Shown: positions 19,300-26,380 of the stretch, piece by piece | Layout of the letters: each line of letters opens with the position of its first letter | Position numbering within the stretch: the first letter of the stretch is position 1 | From: Mycobacterium mantenii | GTDB taxonomy: Bacteria; Actinomycetota; Actinomycetes; Mycobacteriales; Mycobacteriaceae | Length of the DNA: 64,000 nt | Direction of reading: 5' to 3' | NCBI RefSeq assembly: GCF_010731775.1 | Contig: NZ_AP022590.1 | Coordinates: forward strand, 3,534,001 to 3,598,000 | Translations under genes and position numbers: made by a program | The notes under the pieces: model-generated | What the model was told of the DNA's origin: nothing | Seen by the model: only the letters and a program-made list of their open reading frames with translations | The model's database searches: none

Positions 19300-20133
19300 A
19301 TGGGTTGGATCCAGGACAGCTGGCATGATGTCACGCACGTCGGGTCCGGCACCTGGATTGCGTGGGCAGCGTGGGCAGCAATCGTCCTGGCCGTCGTCAC
19401 ACTGGTCTTCACCAACAGCCAGATCAACCGCAACCGCCGCGCGGCGGCCGGGCAGACCCGACCACACGTCGCGATGTTCATGGAGCCGCACTCCGCCGAC
19501 TGGCACGTGATCGAACTCGTGGTCCGGAACTTCGGCCAGACCGCGGCCTACGACATCGGATTTTCCTTCCTGAATCCCCCAACCGTGGCCGAATACGAGA
19601 ACGCCACCGACGGCTACGCCGACGTCATCGAACTGCGGCTCCCCCGCGAGCTGCCGATGCTGGCCCCCGGCCAGGAATGGCGCATGGTGTGGGATTCCGC
19701 CCTCGACCGCGCCGAGATCGGCAGTGGCATCGAATCCCGCTTCACCGGCACCCTGACCTATTACGACCGGCCCGATCAGAAAGCCGGCCGGCGGTTCTGG
19801 CAGCGCGAACGTTCCCCGCTGCACACCGATGTGGTGCTGGACTGGGCCGCCCTGCCGCCCGTGCAGCGCATCGAGTTGATGACCACCCATGACCTGGCGA
19901 AGCGGGAGAAGGAGAAGCTGGAGCTGCTGCGCGGCCTGCTGACCTATTTCCACTACGCCAGCAAGGAAACCCGCCCCGAGGTGTTCCGCAGCGAGATCGA
20001 ACGGATCAACGCCGCGGTCCGGGAAACCCAAGACAGGTGGCGCACCCGCCAACTCGACGAACCCACCGATGTCAGCCTGCGCTGGAGTAACGCCGAAGAC
20101 GACCTGGGCAAACACCACAGCCAGCCCGCGTGA
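19300..20133 (+). CDS. Membrane-anchored protein of unknown function (Rv0633c-like)
   Basis: 277 residues from ATG (MGWIQDSWHDVTH). GCGGAGG lies 9 bp before this ATG but directly abuts the in-frame GTG at 19291, so the ATG is preferred. One membrane helix near residue 17-38 (IAWAAWAAIVLAVVTLVF) is followed by a long soluble part with a beta-rich region (VIELVVRNFGQTAAYDIGFS) and a charged coiled-coil-like stretch (AKREKEKLELLRGLL). Function unknown. It corresponds by synteny and length to M. tuberculosis Rv0633c and precedes echA3 by 16 bp. Confidence 0.8.
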   Translation: MGWIQDSWHDVTHVGSGTWIAWAAWAAIVLAVVTLVFTNSQINRNRRAAAGQTRPHVAMFMEPHSADWHVIELVVRNFGQTAAYDIGFSFLNPPTVAEYENATDGYADVIELRLPRELPMLAPGQEWRMVWDSALDRAEIGSGIESRFTGTLTYYDRPDQKAGRRFWQRERSPLHTDVVLDWAALPPVQRIELMTTHDLAKREKEKLELLRGLLTYFHYASKETRPEVFRSEIERINAAVRETQDRWRTRQLDEPTDVSLRWSNAEDDLGKHHSQPA

Positions 20134-20149
20134 CGGCAAGGAGCAACCG

Positions 20150-20845
20150 ATGAGCGCCCCGGTCCACTACACCACCAAGGACTCCATCGCCGTCATCAAG
20201 ATGGACGACGGCAAGGTCAATGCGCTGGGCCCGACCATGCAGCAGGCCCTGAACGACGCGATCGACCGGGCCGAGGCGGACAACGCCGGGGCGTTGGTGA
20301 TCGCCGGGAACGAGCGGGTGTTCAGCGGCGGCTTCGACCTGAAGATCCTAACCTCCGGTGAGGTGCAGCCCGCGATCGACATGCTGCGCGGCGGATTCGA
20401 GCTGGCGTATCGCCTGCTGTCCCATCCCAAGCCGGTGGTGATGGCGTGCACCGGCCACGCCATCGCGATGGGGGCGTTCCTGTTGTCGGCGGGCGATCAC
20501 CGGGTGGCCGCGCACGCCTACAACATCCAGGCCAACGAGGTCGCGATCGGCATGGTGATTCCCTATGCCGCGCTGGAGATCATGAAATTGCGGTTGACGC
20601 CGTCGGCCTACCAACAGGCCAGCGGGTTGGCCAAGACGTTCTTCGGTGAAACCGCGCTCGCCGCAGGGTTTGTCGACGAGATCGTGTTGCCCGAGATGGT
20701 GGTGGACCGGGCCGAGGAGGCCGCACGGGAGTTCGCCGGCCTGCATCGGCACGCGCACGCCGCCACCAAGCTGCGCACCCGCGCCGACGCCCTGGCGGCC
20801 ATCCGCGCCGGCATCGACGGGATCGAAGCCGAATTCGGGGTGTGA
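20150..20845 (+). CDS. echA3: Enoyl-CoA hydratase/isomerase family protein EchA3
   Basis: 231 residues, crotonase fold. Contains VNALGPTMQQALNDAIDRAE and the CoA/oxyanion region VFSGGFDLKIL. In the second oxyanion region, GHAIAMGAFLLSAGDHRVAA replaces the canonical GGGxEL pattern, so the first catalytic Glu of classical hydratases is not there; a Glu is kept in QANEVAIGMVIP. The true reaction may therefore not be standard 2-enoyl-CoA hydration. Start is the ATG giving MSAPVHYTTKD, with AAGGAGCAACCG upstream. Confidence 0.88.
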   Translation: MSAPVHYTTKDSIAVIKMDDGKVNALGPTMQQALNDAIDRAEADNAGALVIAGNERVFSGGFDLKILTSGEVQPAIDMLRGGFELAYRLLSHPKPVVMACTGHAIAMGAFLLSAGDHRVAAHAYNIQANEVAIGMVIPYAALEIMKLRLTPSAYQQASGLAKTFFGETALAAGFVDEIVLPEMVVDRAEEAAREFAGLHRHAHAATKLRTRADALAAIRAGIDGIEAEFGV

Positions 20846-20905
20846 GCCGCGCGGCGCCGTGCGCCTGAGCCGGTTTCGCGGGGCGCTGCCGGGGAAGTCA
20901 CCGGC

Positions 20906-23353
20906 ATGGCCATAGATCGCATCGCGGACCCCTGGGGCACGCGGACTCCGTACGAACCCGGCACGCGGTGGCCGGAGCGAGTCGATACCTACCTGGCCGA
21001 CGGAGTCACAGCCGAGGCGGTGGATCGCTGGGTGCAATCGGCCGCGGTGTTGCACTCCAACGGCGACGGCCTGGACATCGCCGTCAAGGACGGGCGGATC
21101 GTGGGGGTGCGCGGGCGTGGCGTCGACCGGGTCAACCACGGGCGGCTCGACCCGAAGGACCTCTTCGGCTGGCAGGCCAACGCCTCGGCCGACCGGCTCA
21201 CCACACCGATGATCCGGATCCACGGTGAGCTCAAGCCGTGCGGCTGGGACACCGCCATGCAGCGGATCGTGGACCGCTCCAGGGACTTACTCGACCGCCA
21301 CGGCCCCAGCTCGATCGGTTTCTACACCTCCGGGCAGCTGTTCGCCGAGGCGTACTACACCCAGGGGGCGATCGCGCACGGGGCGATCGGCACCAATCAC
21401 GTCGATGGCAACACCCGGCTGTGCACCGCGACGGCGGCCGAGGCACTCAAGGAATCGTTCGGCTGCGACGGCCAACCGGGGTCCTACACCGATGTCGATC
21501 ATGCCGACGTCATCGCGTTGTTCGGGCACAACGTCGCCGAGACGCAGACCGTGCTGTGGGCGCGGATGCTGGACCGGCTGGCCGGCAGCTCGCCGCCGGC
21601 GATCATCTGCGTCGACCCCCGGCTCACGCCGGTGGCGCGGCACGCCACGATCCACCTGGCGCCGCTGCCCGGCACCAACGTGGCGTTGATGAACGGCCTG
21701 TTGCACGAGATCATCGGCCACGGCTGGATCGACCGCGACTACATCGACACGCACACAGTCGGTTTCGACGAGCTGCGCGGGCGGGTCGAAGAGTTCCCGC
21801 CCGAGCGGGTGGCCGAGATCTGCGGTGTGCGGGCCGACGACATCCGGCGCGCGGCGCGGCTGCTGGGCACGGCCAGGCGGTTGATGTCCACCGTGCTGCA
21901 GGGCTTCTATCAGTCCCACCAGGCCACCGCGGCGGCCGTGCAGGTCAACAACATTCACCTGGTGCGCGGCATGCTGGGCAAGCCGGGTTGCGGGGTGTTG
22001 CAGATGAACGGGCAGCCGACCGCGGAGAACACCCGCGAGTGCGGCGCCAACGGGGACCTGGCCGGCTTCCGCAACTGGTCCAACGACTCCCACGTCGCCG
22101 AGCTGGCGAAATTGTGGAACCTTGACGTCCTGCAGATTCCGCACTACGGCCCGCCGACGCACGCCATGCAGATGTTCCGCTACGCCGAGGAGGGAACGTT
22201 GCGGATGCTGTGGGTCACCGCCACCAATCCCGCGGTGTCCCTACCGGAGTTGCCGCGGATCCGCGACATCTTGTCGCAGGAACGGCTGTTTCTGATCGTC
22301 CAGGACATCTTCATGACCGAGACCGCCGCGCTGGCCGACGTGGTGTTGCCCGCTGCCGCGTGGGCCGAGAAGACCGGCACCTTCACCAATGCCGACCGCA
22401 CCGTGCACCTGTCCGAAAAGGCCGTGGAACCACCGGGTTCCGCGCGTTCCGACCTCGATATCTTCTTGGACTACGCGCGGCGGATGGACTTCCGCGACAA
22501 GGACGGCCGGCCCTTCCCGCCCTGGACGGATGCGGAGTCGGCGTTCGAGGCGTGGAAGCAATGCAGCGCCGGCCGGCCGTGTGACTACACGGGCTTGAGC
22601 TATGAGAAGCTGCGCGGCGGCGGCGGTATCCAATGGCCTTGCAACGCAGAGCATCCCGACGGCACCGAACGGCTCTACGCCGACGCGAAATTCTGGGCCA
22701 CCCCGGACTATTGCGAGGCGTACGGCAAGGACCTGATCACCGGCGCCCCACTGCAGCCCGACGAGTACCGCTCGATGAACCCCTTCGGCAAGGCCATCAT
22801 CAAGGCGGCCGAGTACGTGCCTCCGCACGAGCGAACCAGCTCCGAGTTCCCGTTCGCATTGATCACGGGTCGCACCGTCTACCACTTCCATACCCGCACC
22901 AAAACCGCTCGGGCACAGCAACTTCAGCGGGCGGCTCCCGAGGTGTGGGTCGAGGTGTCCGAACGCGACGCCCACCACCTGGGCATCGAGGAGGGCGACC
23001 TCGTCGAGGTGAGCACGCCGCGCGGCCGCGTCTCCTGCGCCGCTCGCATCTGCGGCATTCGCGACGGCGTGCTGTTCGTGCCCTTCCACTACGGCTATTG
23101 GGACACCGACGGCAAGACCCACCAGCGTGCGGGCAATGAAATGACACTCACCGATTGGGATCCGGTGTCCAAGCAACCGATCTACAAGACGGCCGCCGCC
23201 CGGCTGCGCAAGGTTCGGGTCAGGCCGCCCGGCCAAAACGGTTACGCGCCCACCACCGCGGCGTCCACACCGGTCAACGGATCGGTGCCCGCGACGGAAG
23301 GCGGCGCGATGGCCGGCGTGACCGAGGTCGTCCTGACGGGAAACCGGCCATGA
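20906..23353 (+). CDS. Molybdopterin oxidoreductase lacking Fe-S cluster ligands
   Basis: 815 residues, MopB/DMSO-reductase superfamily, closest in layout to assimilatory nitrate reductase/formate dehydrogenase alpha chains. The usual N-terminal 4Fe-4S motif (CxxCxxxC, later GRLC) aligns without gaps to VQSAAVLHSNGDG and NHGRLDPK, where the four cysteines are Ala47, His50, Asp54 and Asp82. The Mo-ligand cysteine is kept in GNTRLCTATAAEA (Cys173). The C-terminal dinucleotide-binding domain is at about 650-780 (FALITGRTVYHFHTRTKTAR). No Tat signal, so cytosolic. Electron transfer must differ from the NasA type. The stop overlaps the next gene by 4 bp (ATGA). Substrate unknown. Confidence 0.9.
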   Translation: MAIDRIADPWGTRTPYEPGTRWPERVDTYLADGVTAEAVDRWVQSAAVLHSNGDGLDIAVKDGRIVGVRGRGVDRVNHGRLDPKDLFGWQANASADRLTTPMIRIHGELKPCGWDTAMQRIVDRSRDLLDRHGPSSIGFYTSGQLFAEAYYTQGAIAHGAIGTNHVDGNTRLCTATAAEALKESFGCDGQPGSYTDVDHADVIALFGHNVAETQTVLWARMLDRLAGSSPPAIICVDPRLTPVARHATIHLAPLPGTNVALMNGLLHEIIGHGWIDRDYIDTHTVGFDELRGRVEEFPPERVAEICGVRADDIRRAARLLGTARRLMSTVLQGFYQSHQATAAAVQVNNIHLVRGMLGKPGCGVLQMNGQPTAENTRECGANGDLAGFRNWSNDSHVAELAKLWNLDVLQIPHYGPPTHAMQMFRYAEEGTLRMLWVTATNPAVSLPELPRIRDILSQERLFLIVQDIFMTETAALADVVLPAAAWAEKTGTFTNADRTVHLSEKAVEPPGSARSDLDIFLDYARRMDFRDKDGRPFPPWTDAESAFEAWKQCSAGRPCDYTGLSYEKLRGGGGIQWPCNAEHPDGTERLYADAKFWATPDYCEAYGKDLITGAPLQPDEYRSMNPFGKAIIKAAEYVPPHERTSSEFPFALITGRTVYHFHTRTKTARAQQLQRAAPEVWVEVSERDAHHLGIEEGDLVEVSTPRGRVSCAARICGIRDGVLFVPFHYGYWDTDGKTHQRAGNEMTLTDWDPVSKQPIYKTAAARLRKVRVRPPGQNGYAPTTAASTPVNGSVPATEGGAMAGVTEVVLTGNRP

Positions 23354-23829
23354 AGCTGAAGTTGGCGATCCGCGAGCTGCACCGTTCCGAACGCAAGCTG
23401 GCCCACGAGCTCAACGTGGTGTCCGCGCGTCATCGCAGTGACCAGGACATCTGTCACCTGGCACGCGACCTGGCCGGCTGGTCGCGGCAACATCTGCGGG
23501 AACTGGCGCAGCACGGCCGCCACTATGGTCTGCGCCTGTCCCCCGACCCGCACACCGGCGCGATCACCGGTTTAGTCCAGTCGCGGGTCAGTGCGATGCT
23601 GCGGCACCGACCCGAACCCGGCCTGGCGCTGCTCGCCGACCTGCGACGGATTCACCGGCTGTCGGCGGGGGTGTCGCTGGATTGGGAGTTGCTGGCGCAG
23701 GGCGCGCAAGCCGCCAAGGATGCCGAACTGCTGAGCCTGACGTCGCGCTGCCACCCCGAGACGTTGCGCCAGATGCGCTGGGCCAACGCGATGCTCAAAG
23801 AGCTTTCCCCGCAAGTCTTGATGAACTGA
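23350..23829 (+). CDS. Helical protein coupled to the molybdopterin oxidoreductase
   Basis: 159 residues, almost all predicted alpha-helix. The ATG overlaps the oxidoreductase stop as ATGA, so the two are probably made together. The N-terminal helix IRELHRSERKLAHEL and the second SDQDICHLARDLAGWSRQHL contain E/H pairs that recall ferritin-like or DUF892/YciF proteins, but the similarity is weak and no complete di-iron set is evident. No membrane segment. It may be a small partner, chaperone or alternative electron-transfer subunit of the Fe-S-less oxidoreductase; this is inference from coupling. Confidence 0.8.
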   Translation: MKLKLAIRELHRSERKLAHELNVVSARHRSDQDICHLARDLAGWSRQHLRELAQHGRHYGLRLSPDPHTGAITGLVQSRVSAMLRHRPEPGLALLADLRRIHRLSAGVSLDWELLAQGAQAAKDAELLSLTSRCHPETLRQMRWANAMLKELSPQVLMN

Positions 23830-23834
23830 ACGAC

Positions 23835-23866
23835 AACGCGGTGGCCGCCGCTGGCGCCACCGCGTT
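23835..23866. terminator. Strong bidirectional hairpin terminator
   Basis: An 11-bp perfect stem, AACGCGGTGGC and GCCACCGCGTT, with a 10-nt loop, lies between the convergent helical-protein gene and cynS. No long T tract follows, which is usual in mycobacteria. Confidence 0.6.
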
Positions 23867-23935
23867 CCCTTCGCCTCCTCGACGCCAGTCTGACACGCGT
23901 GCGTGCCGCCGTCACTTCACCCGGGCGACCTCGCC

Positions 23936-24391
23936 TCAGTCATCCGCCGCGACCCATTGATAGGGCAGGAACTTCCCGTCGAACGTCACCACCACCCGGT
24001 CGCCGGACGGGTGCGGCTTCTTTTGCACGTCGAGACTGAAGTTGATCGCGCTCATGATGCCGTCGCCGAACTGTTCGGCGATGACTTCCTTGAGGGCGCC
24101 GCCGTATACCTGCAGGGCTTCGTAGAAGCGGTAGATGGTCGGGTCCGTCGGAACCGCGGTGGGCAGCCCGCCGCGCATCGAAGCGGCGGCCAGCACCGGC
24201 ACCGCCGACTCGTCGAGACCGAGCATGTCGATGAGAACCTTGGCATGTTCGACCGGGATCGGGTGCTGGCCGAGCAACGCCGCCGTGGTCCACATCAGCG
24301 GCCGGTCGATCGCATCGGCCAGCTGTTGCCACGTCAGCCCTTTCGCCAACCGCGCGACGACGATCTGTTCGGTGAGTTCGTTTCTCGTCAT
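23936..24391 (-). CDS. cynS: Cyanate hydratase (cyanase)
   Basis: 151 residues from the ATG giving MTRNELTEQIVVARL; an alternative ATG 12 bp upstream would add MLRR. Decomposes cyanate with bicarbonate to ammonia and CO2. The N-terminal helix-turn-helix-like domain (LTWQQLADAIDRPLMWTTAA) is followed by the catalytic C-terminal domain PTDPTIYRFYEALQVYG and FGDGIMSAINFSLDV, which carries the Arg, Glu and Ser of the cyanase active site. No carbonic anhydrase or cyanate transporter lies alongside. It is unpaired but near a nitrate-reductase-like molybdoenzyme, which suggests a nitrogen-use or detoxification patch. Two strong dyads lie upstream. I do not recall this gene in M. tuberculosis. Confidence 0.95.
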   Translation of the reverse strand: MTRNELTEQIVVARLAKGLTWQQLADAIDRPLMWTTAALLGQHPIPVEHAKVLIDMLGLDESAVPVLAAASMRGGLPTAVPTDPTIYRFYEALQVYGGALKEVIAEQFGDGIMSAINFSLDVQKKPHPSGDRVVVTFDGKFLPYQWVAADD

Positions 24392-24434
24392 GCGTCTCAG
24401 CATGCACGAACGGAAAGGTAGTTGCGCCGGGGCC

Positions 24435-24454
24435 GTGTCCGGGGAATTGGACAC
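24435..24454. promoter_or_regulatory. Inverted repeat upstream of cynS, candidate operator
   Basis: GTGTCC and GGACAC are separated by 8 bp (GTGTCCGGGGAATTGGACAC), 44-63 bp before the cynS ATG. The symmetry and size suit a dimeric TetR- or GntR-like repressor site. No regulator gene adjoins, so the binder is unknown. Confidence 0.45.
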
Positions 24455-24465
24455 TTCGCCGGATC

Positions 24466-24485
24466 CGCTAGCGCATGCGCTAGCG
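24466..24485. promoter_or_regulatory. Perfect 20-bp palindrome upstream of cynS
   Basis: CGCTAGCGCATGCGCTAGCG is a perfect palindrome with no spacer, 75-94 bp before the cynS start and about 100 bp after the nitroreductase stop. Candidate operator, or a cruciform-forming end signal for the nitroreductase transcript. Confidence 0.45.
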
Positions 24486-24582
24486 AGTTTGGTGGTGACG
24501 CATACCTCCGACACCGGCGGGACCGTAACCCGGCGGTCATGCACGCGCGACTCGATAAGGCGCCGAAGGCTTGCGGTGGCGA

Positions 24583-25098
24583 TCACCAACGGCCGTGGTG
24601 GACGACCTCCGAGAACGGCCGCCGATTCGGCTTGCGGATCGGGCGTAGCGGGCGGTCGGCGGGATAGCCGACACCGAGCAGGAAGGCCACCAGGTACTCG
24701 TCGGGCACACCGAGGATGGCGCGGGCCTTGTCCTGGTCCCCCACCGACGAGTGACCGGTCCCGATACCCAGGTCCGTGGCGGCGATCATCATGGCCATGG
24801 TGGCCTGCCCGACGTCATAGTTGTCGGTGACCACTCGGCGTTCGTCGGGCGGCACCGGGACCACGATGGCGATCGCGGCCGGGGCCGCCGCGATGTGGCC
24901 GGCCCCCCGCCAGACCGTGGACAGCTCGGCCAGCTGGTTGCGGTCGGTGACGATGACGAAGTCCCACGGCTGGCGGTTCTTCGCCGACGGTGCGCGCCAG
25001 CCTGCTTCCGCGATGCGGTCCAGGTCCTCGCCCGGTATCGGTTTCGGCTGGTAATCCCGCACGTTGCGGCGTGCGCAGATCGCGTCCCAAGCTTCCAT
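24583..25098 (-). CDS. Nitroreductase-family FMN oxidoreductase
   Basis: 171 residues. Typical motifs: the N-terminal RRNVRDYQPKPIPGEDL, APSAKNRQPWDFVIVTD (FMN phosphate region) and the glycine-rich LGIGTGHSSVGDQDKAR. The end KPNRRPFSEVVHHGRW is common to the family. NAD(P)H-dependent FMN enzymes of this kind reduce nitro groups, quinones or other acceptors; the substrate is not readable. No export signal. Same strand as cynS and about 190 bp upstream of it, with two dyads between, so they may be separately controlled. Confidence 0.92.
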   Translation of the reverse strand: MEAWDAICARRNVRDYQPKPIPGEDLDRIAEAGWRAPSAKNRQPWDFVIVTDRNQLAELSTVWRGAGHIAAAPAAIAIVVPVPPDERRVVTDNYDVGQATMAMMIAATDLGIGTGHSSVGDQDKARAILGVPDEYLVAFLLGVGYPADRPLRPIRKPNRRPFSEVVHHGRW

Positions 25099-25430
25099 CT
25101 GGCTCCCTCCATCGTCTGTTTTCCCGGATCAACCGGCGTAGGATCGGCTCAATTCCCAGGTAGGGATTGCGCGTTCGCCCTTAGCCTAGCTCCGGTAGAT
25201 GTGAGTGGTCGGGTGCCAGCGTAGCCAAACGTCTTGGGCCACAGCTAAATACGACTTCTCCTGCGGGGTGGCCAGAGCCGCGGCGGCCATGCCACGCCGG
25301 ATCGATCGAGGATTCCCGGCACGGACGTTGTGGTTTGTTTGCGGCGTTTCGGGGAAGCCGTGGTGAACCATCCGAGCGGCGCACTCGTGAACAACCGAAT
25401 GGTCCCTAGACAGAAAGGCGGGTTTGCGCC
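25099..25430. other. 332-bp intergenic region with one weak small ORF
   Basis: Separates the nitroreductase start from the divergent MmaA2-like gene and should hold both promoters. On the minus strand a 34-codon ORF at 25186-25290 (MAAAALATPQEKSYLAVAQD and ending HIYRS) has a protein-like composition but no ribosome-binding site or recognised relative. An AGAAAGG motif ahead of the GTG at 25431 is the methyltransferase ribosome-binding site. Confidence 0.3.
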
Positions 25431-26297
25431 GTGGCAGAAAACCTGACGCCGCACTTCGAAGAGGTACAGGCCCACTACGACCTGTCCGACGACTTCTTCC
25501 GGTTGTTCCTCGACCCCACCATGACCTACAGCTGCGCGTACTGGGATCGCAACCGGGATATCTCGCTGGAAGAGGCGCAGTTGCGCAAGATGGACCTCTC
25601 GCTGGGCAAGCTGGGTCTGCGGCCGGGCATGACGCTGCTGGACATCGGGTGCGGCTGGGGAGGCACCATGCGCCGCGCGATCGAAAACTACGACGTGAAC
25701 GTCGTCGGTCTGACCCTGTCCGAGCACCAGGCCGCCCACGTGCAGAAGCTCTTCGACGCGATGAACACCGAACGCAGCAGGCGGGTGTTGCTGCACGGCT
25801 GGGAAGAGTTCGACGAACACGCGGACCGGATCGTCTCCATCGGCGCGTTCGAGCATTTCGGGTATGACCGCTACGACGACTTCTTCGCGATGGCCCACCG
25901 CACCCTGCCCGAGGACGGGGTGATGATGCTGCACACCATCACCATGCTGACCCCGCAGCAGATCGTCGAGCGCGAACTGCCGATGACCGAGGAGCAGACC
26001 AGCTTCAACGAATTCATCGCCACCGAGATCTTCCCGGGCGGTCAGTTGCCGGCGATCGAGATAGTGGAGTTCCACGCATCGAAGATGGGCTTCAATCTGA
26101 AACGCCGGCAGTCGTTGCGGCTGCACTACGCCCGCACCCTCGATCACTGGGCCGAGGCGTTGCAGGCGCGCCACCGCGAGGCCGTCGAAATCCAGTCCGA
26201 AGAGGTCTACCAGCGCTACATGCGGTACCTGACCGGCTGCGCCGACGCATTCCGGGCCGGATACATCGACGTCAACCAGTTCACGCTGGCCAAATAA
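25431..26297 (+). CDS. Stand-alone mycolic acid cyclopropane synthase/methyltransferase, MmaA2-like
   Basis: 288 residues, GTG start giving MAENLTPHFEEVQAHYDLSD. SAM motif [15 protein letters not shown]. The N-terminus (LTPHFEEVQAHYDLSDDFFR), LTLSEHQAAHVQKLFDAM and the end GYIDVNQFTLAK place it among MmaA2, PcaA and CmaA1, with MmaA2 the closest from memory. The segment AYWDRNRDISLEEAQLRKMD is unusual for the family. Such enzymes make cis-cyclopropanes on meromycolate chains. It lies 14 kb from the mmaA1-mmaA3-mmaA4 cluster, where mmaA2 would be expected, so it may be a relocated or independent cyclopropane synthase. Confidence 0.9.
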   Translation: MAENLTPHFEEVQAHYDLSDDFFRLFLDPTMTYSCAYWDRNRDISLEEAQLRKMDLSLGKLGLRPGMTLLDIGCGWGGTMRRAIENYDVNVVGLTLSEHQAAHVQKLFDAMNTERSRRVLLHGWEEFDEHADRIVSIGAFEHFGYDRYDDFFAMAHRTLPEDGVMMLHTITMLTPQQIVERELPMTEEQTSFNEFIATEIFPGGQLPAIEIVEFHASKMGFNLKRRQSLRLHYARTLDHWAEALQARHREAVEIQSEEVYQRYMRYLTGCADAFRAGYIDVNQFTLAK

Positions 26298-26302
26298 CCC
26301 CG

Positions 26303-26319
26303 CGCCCGCCCCTCGGGCG
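26303..26319 (+). terminator. Candidate hairpin terminator after the MmaA2-like gene
   Basis: CGCCCG and CGGGCG form a 6-bp stem with a 5-nt loop, 6 bp after the stop. No T tract. Confidence 0.35.
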
Positions 26320-26380
26320 ACACACGCCGCGGACGTAAGCGGCCACCCGCGTCGGTGTCCGGGTTTATCGTGACAGCGAA

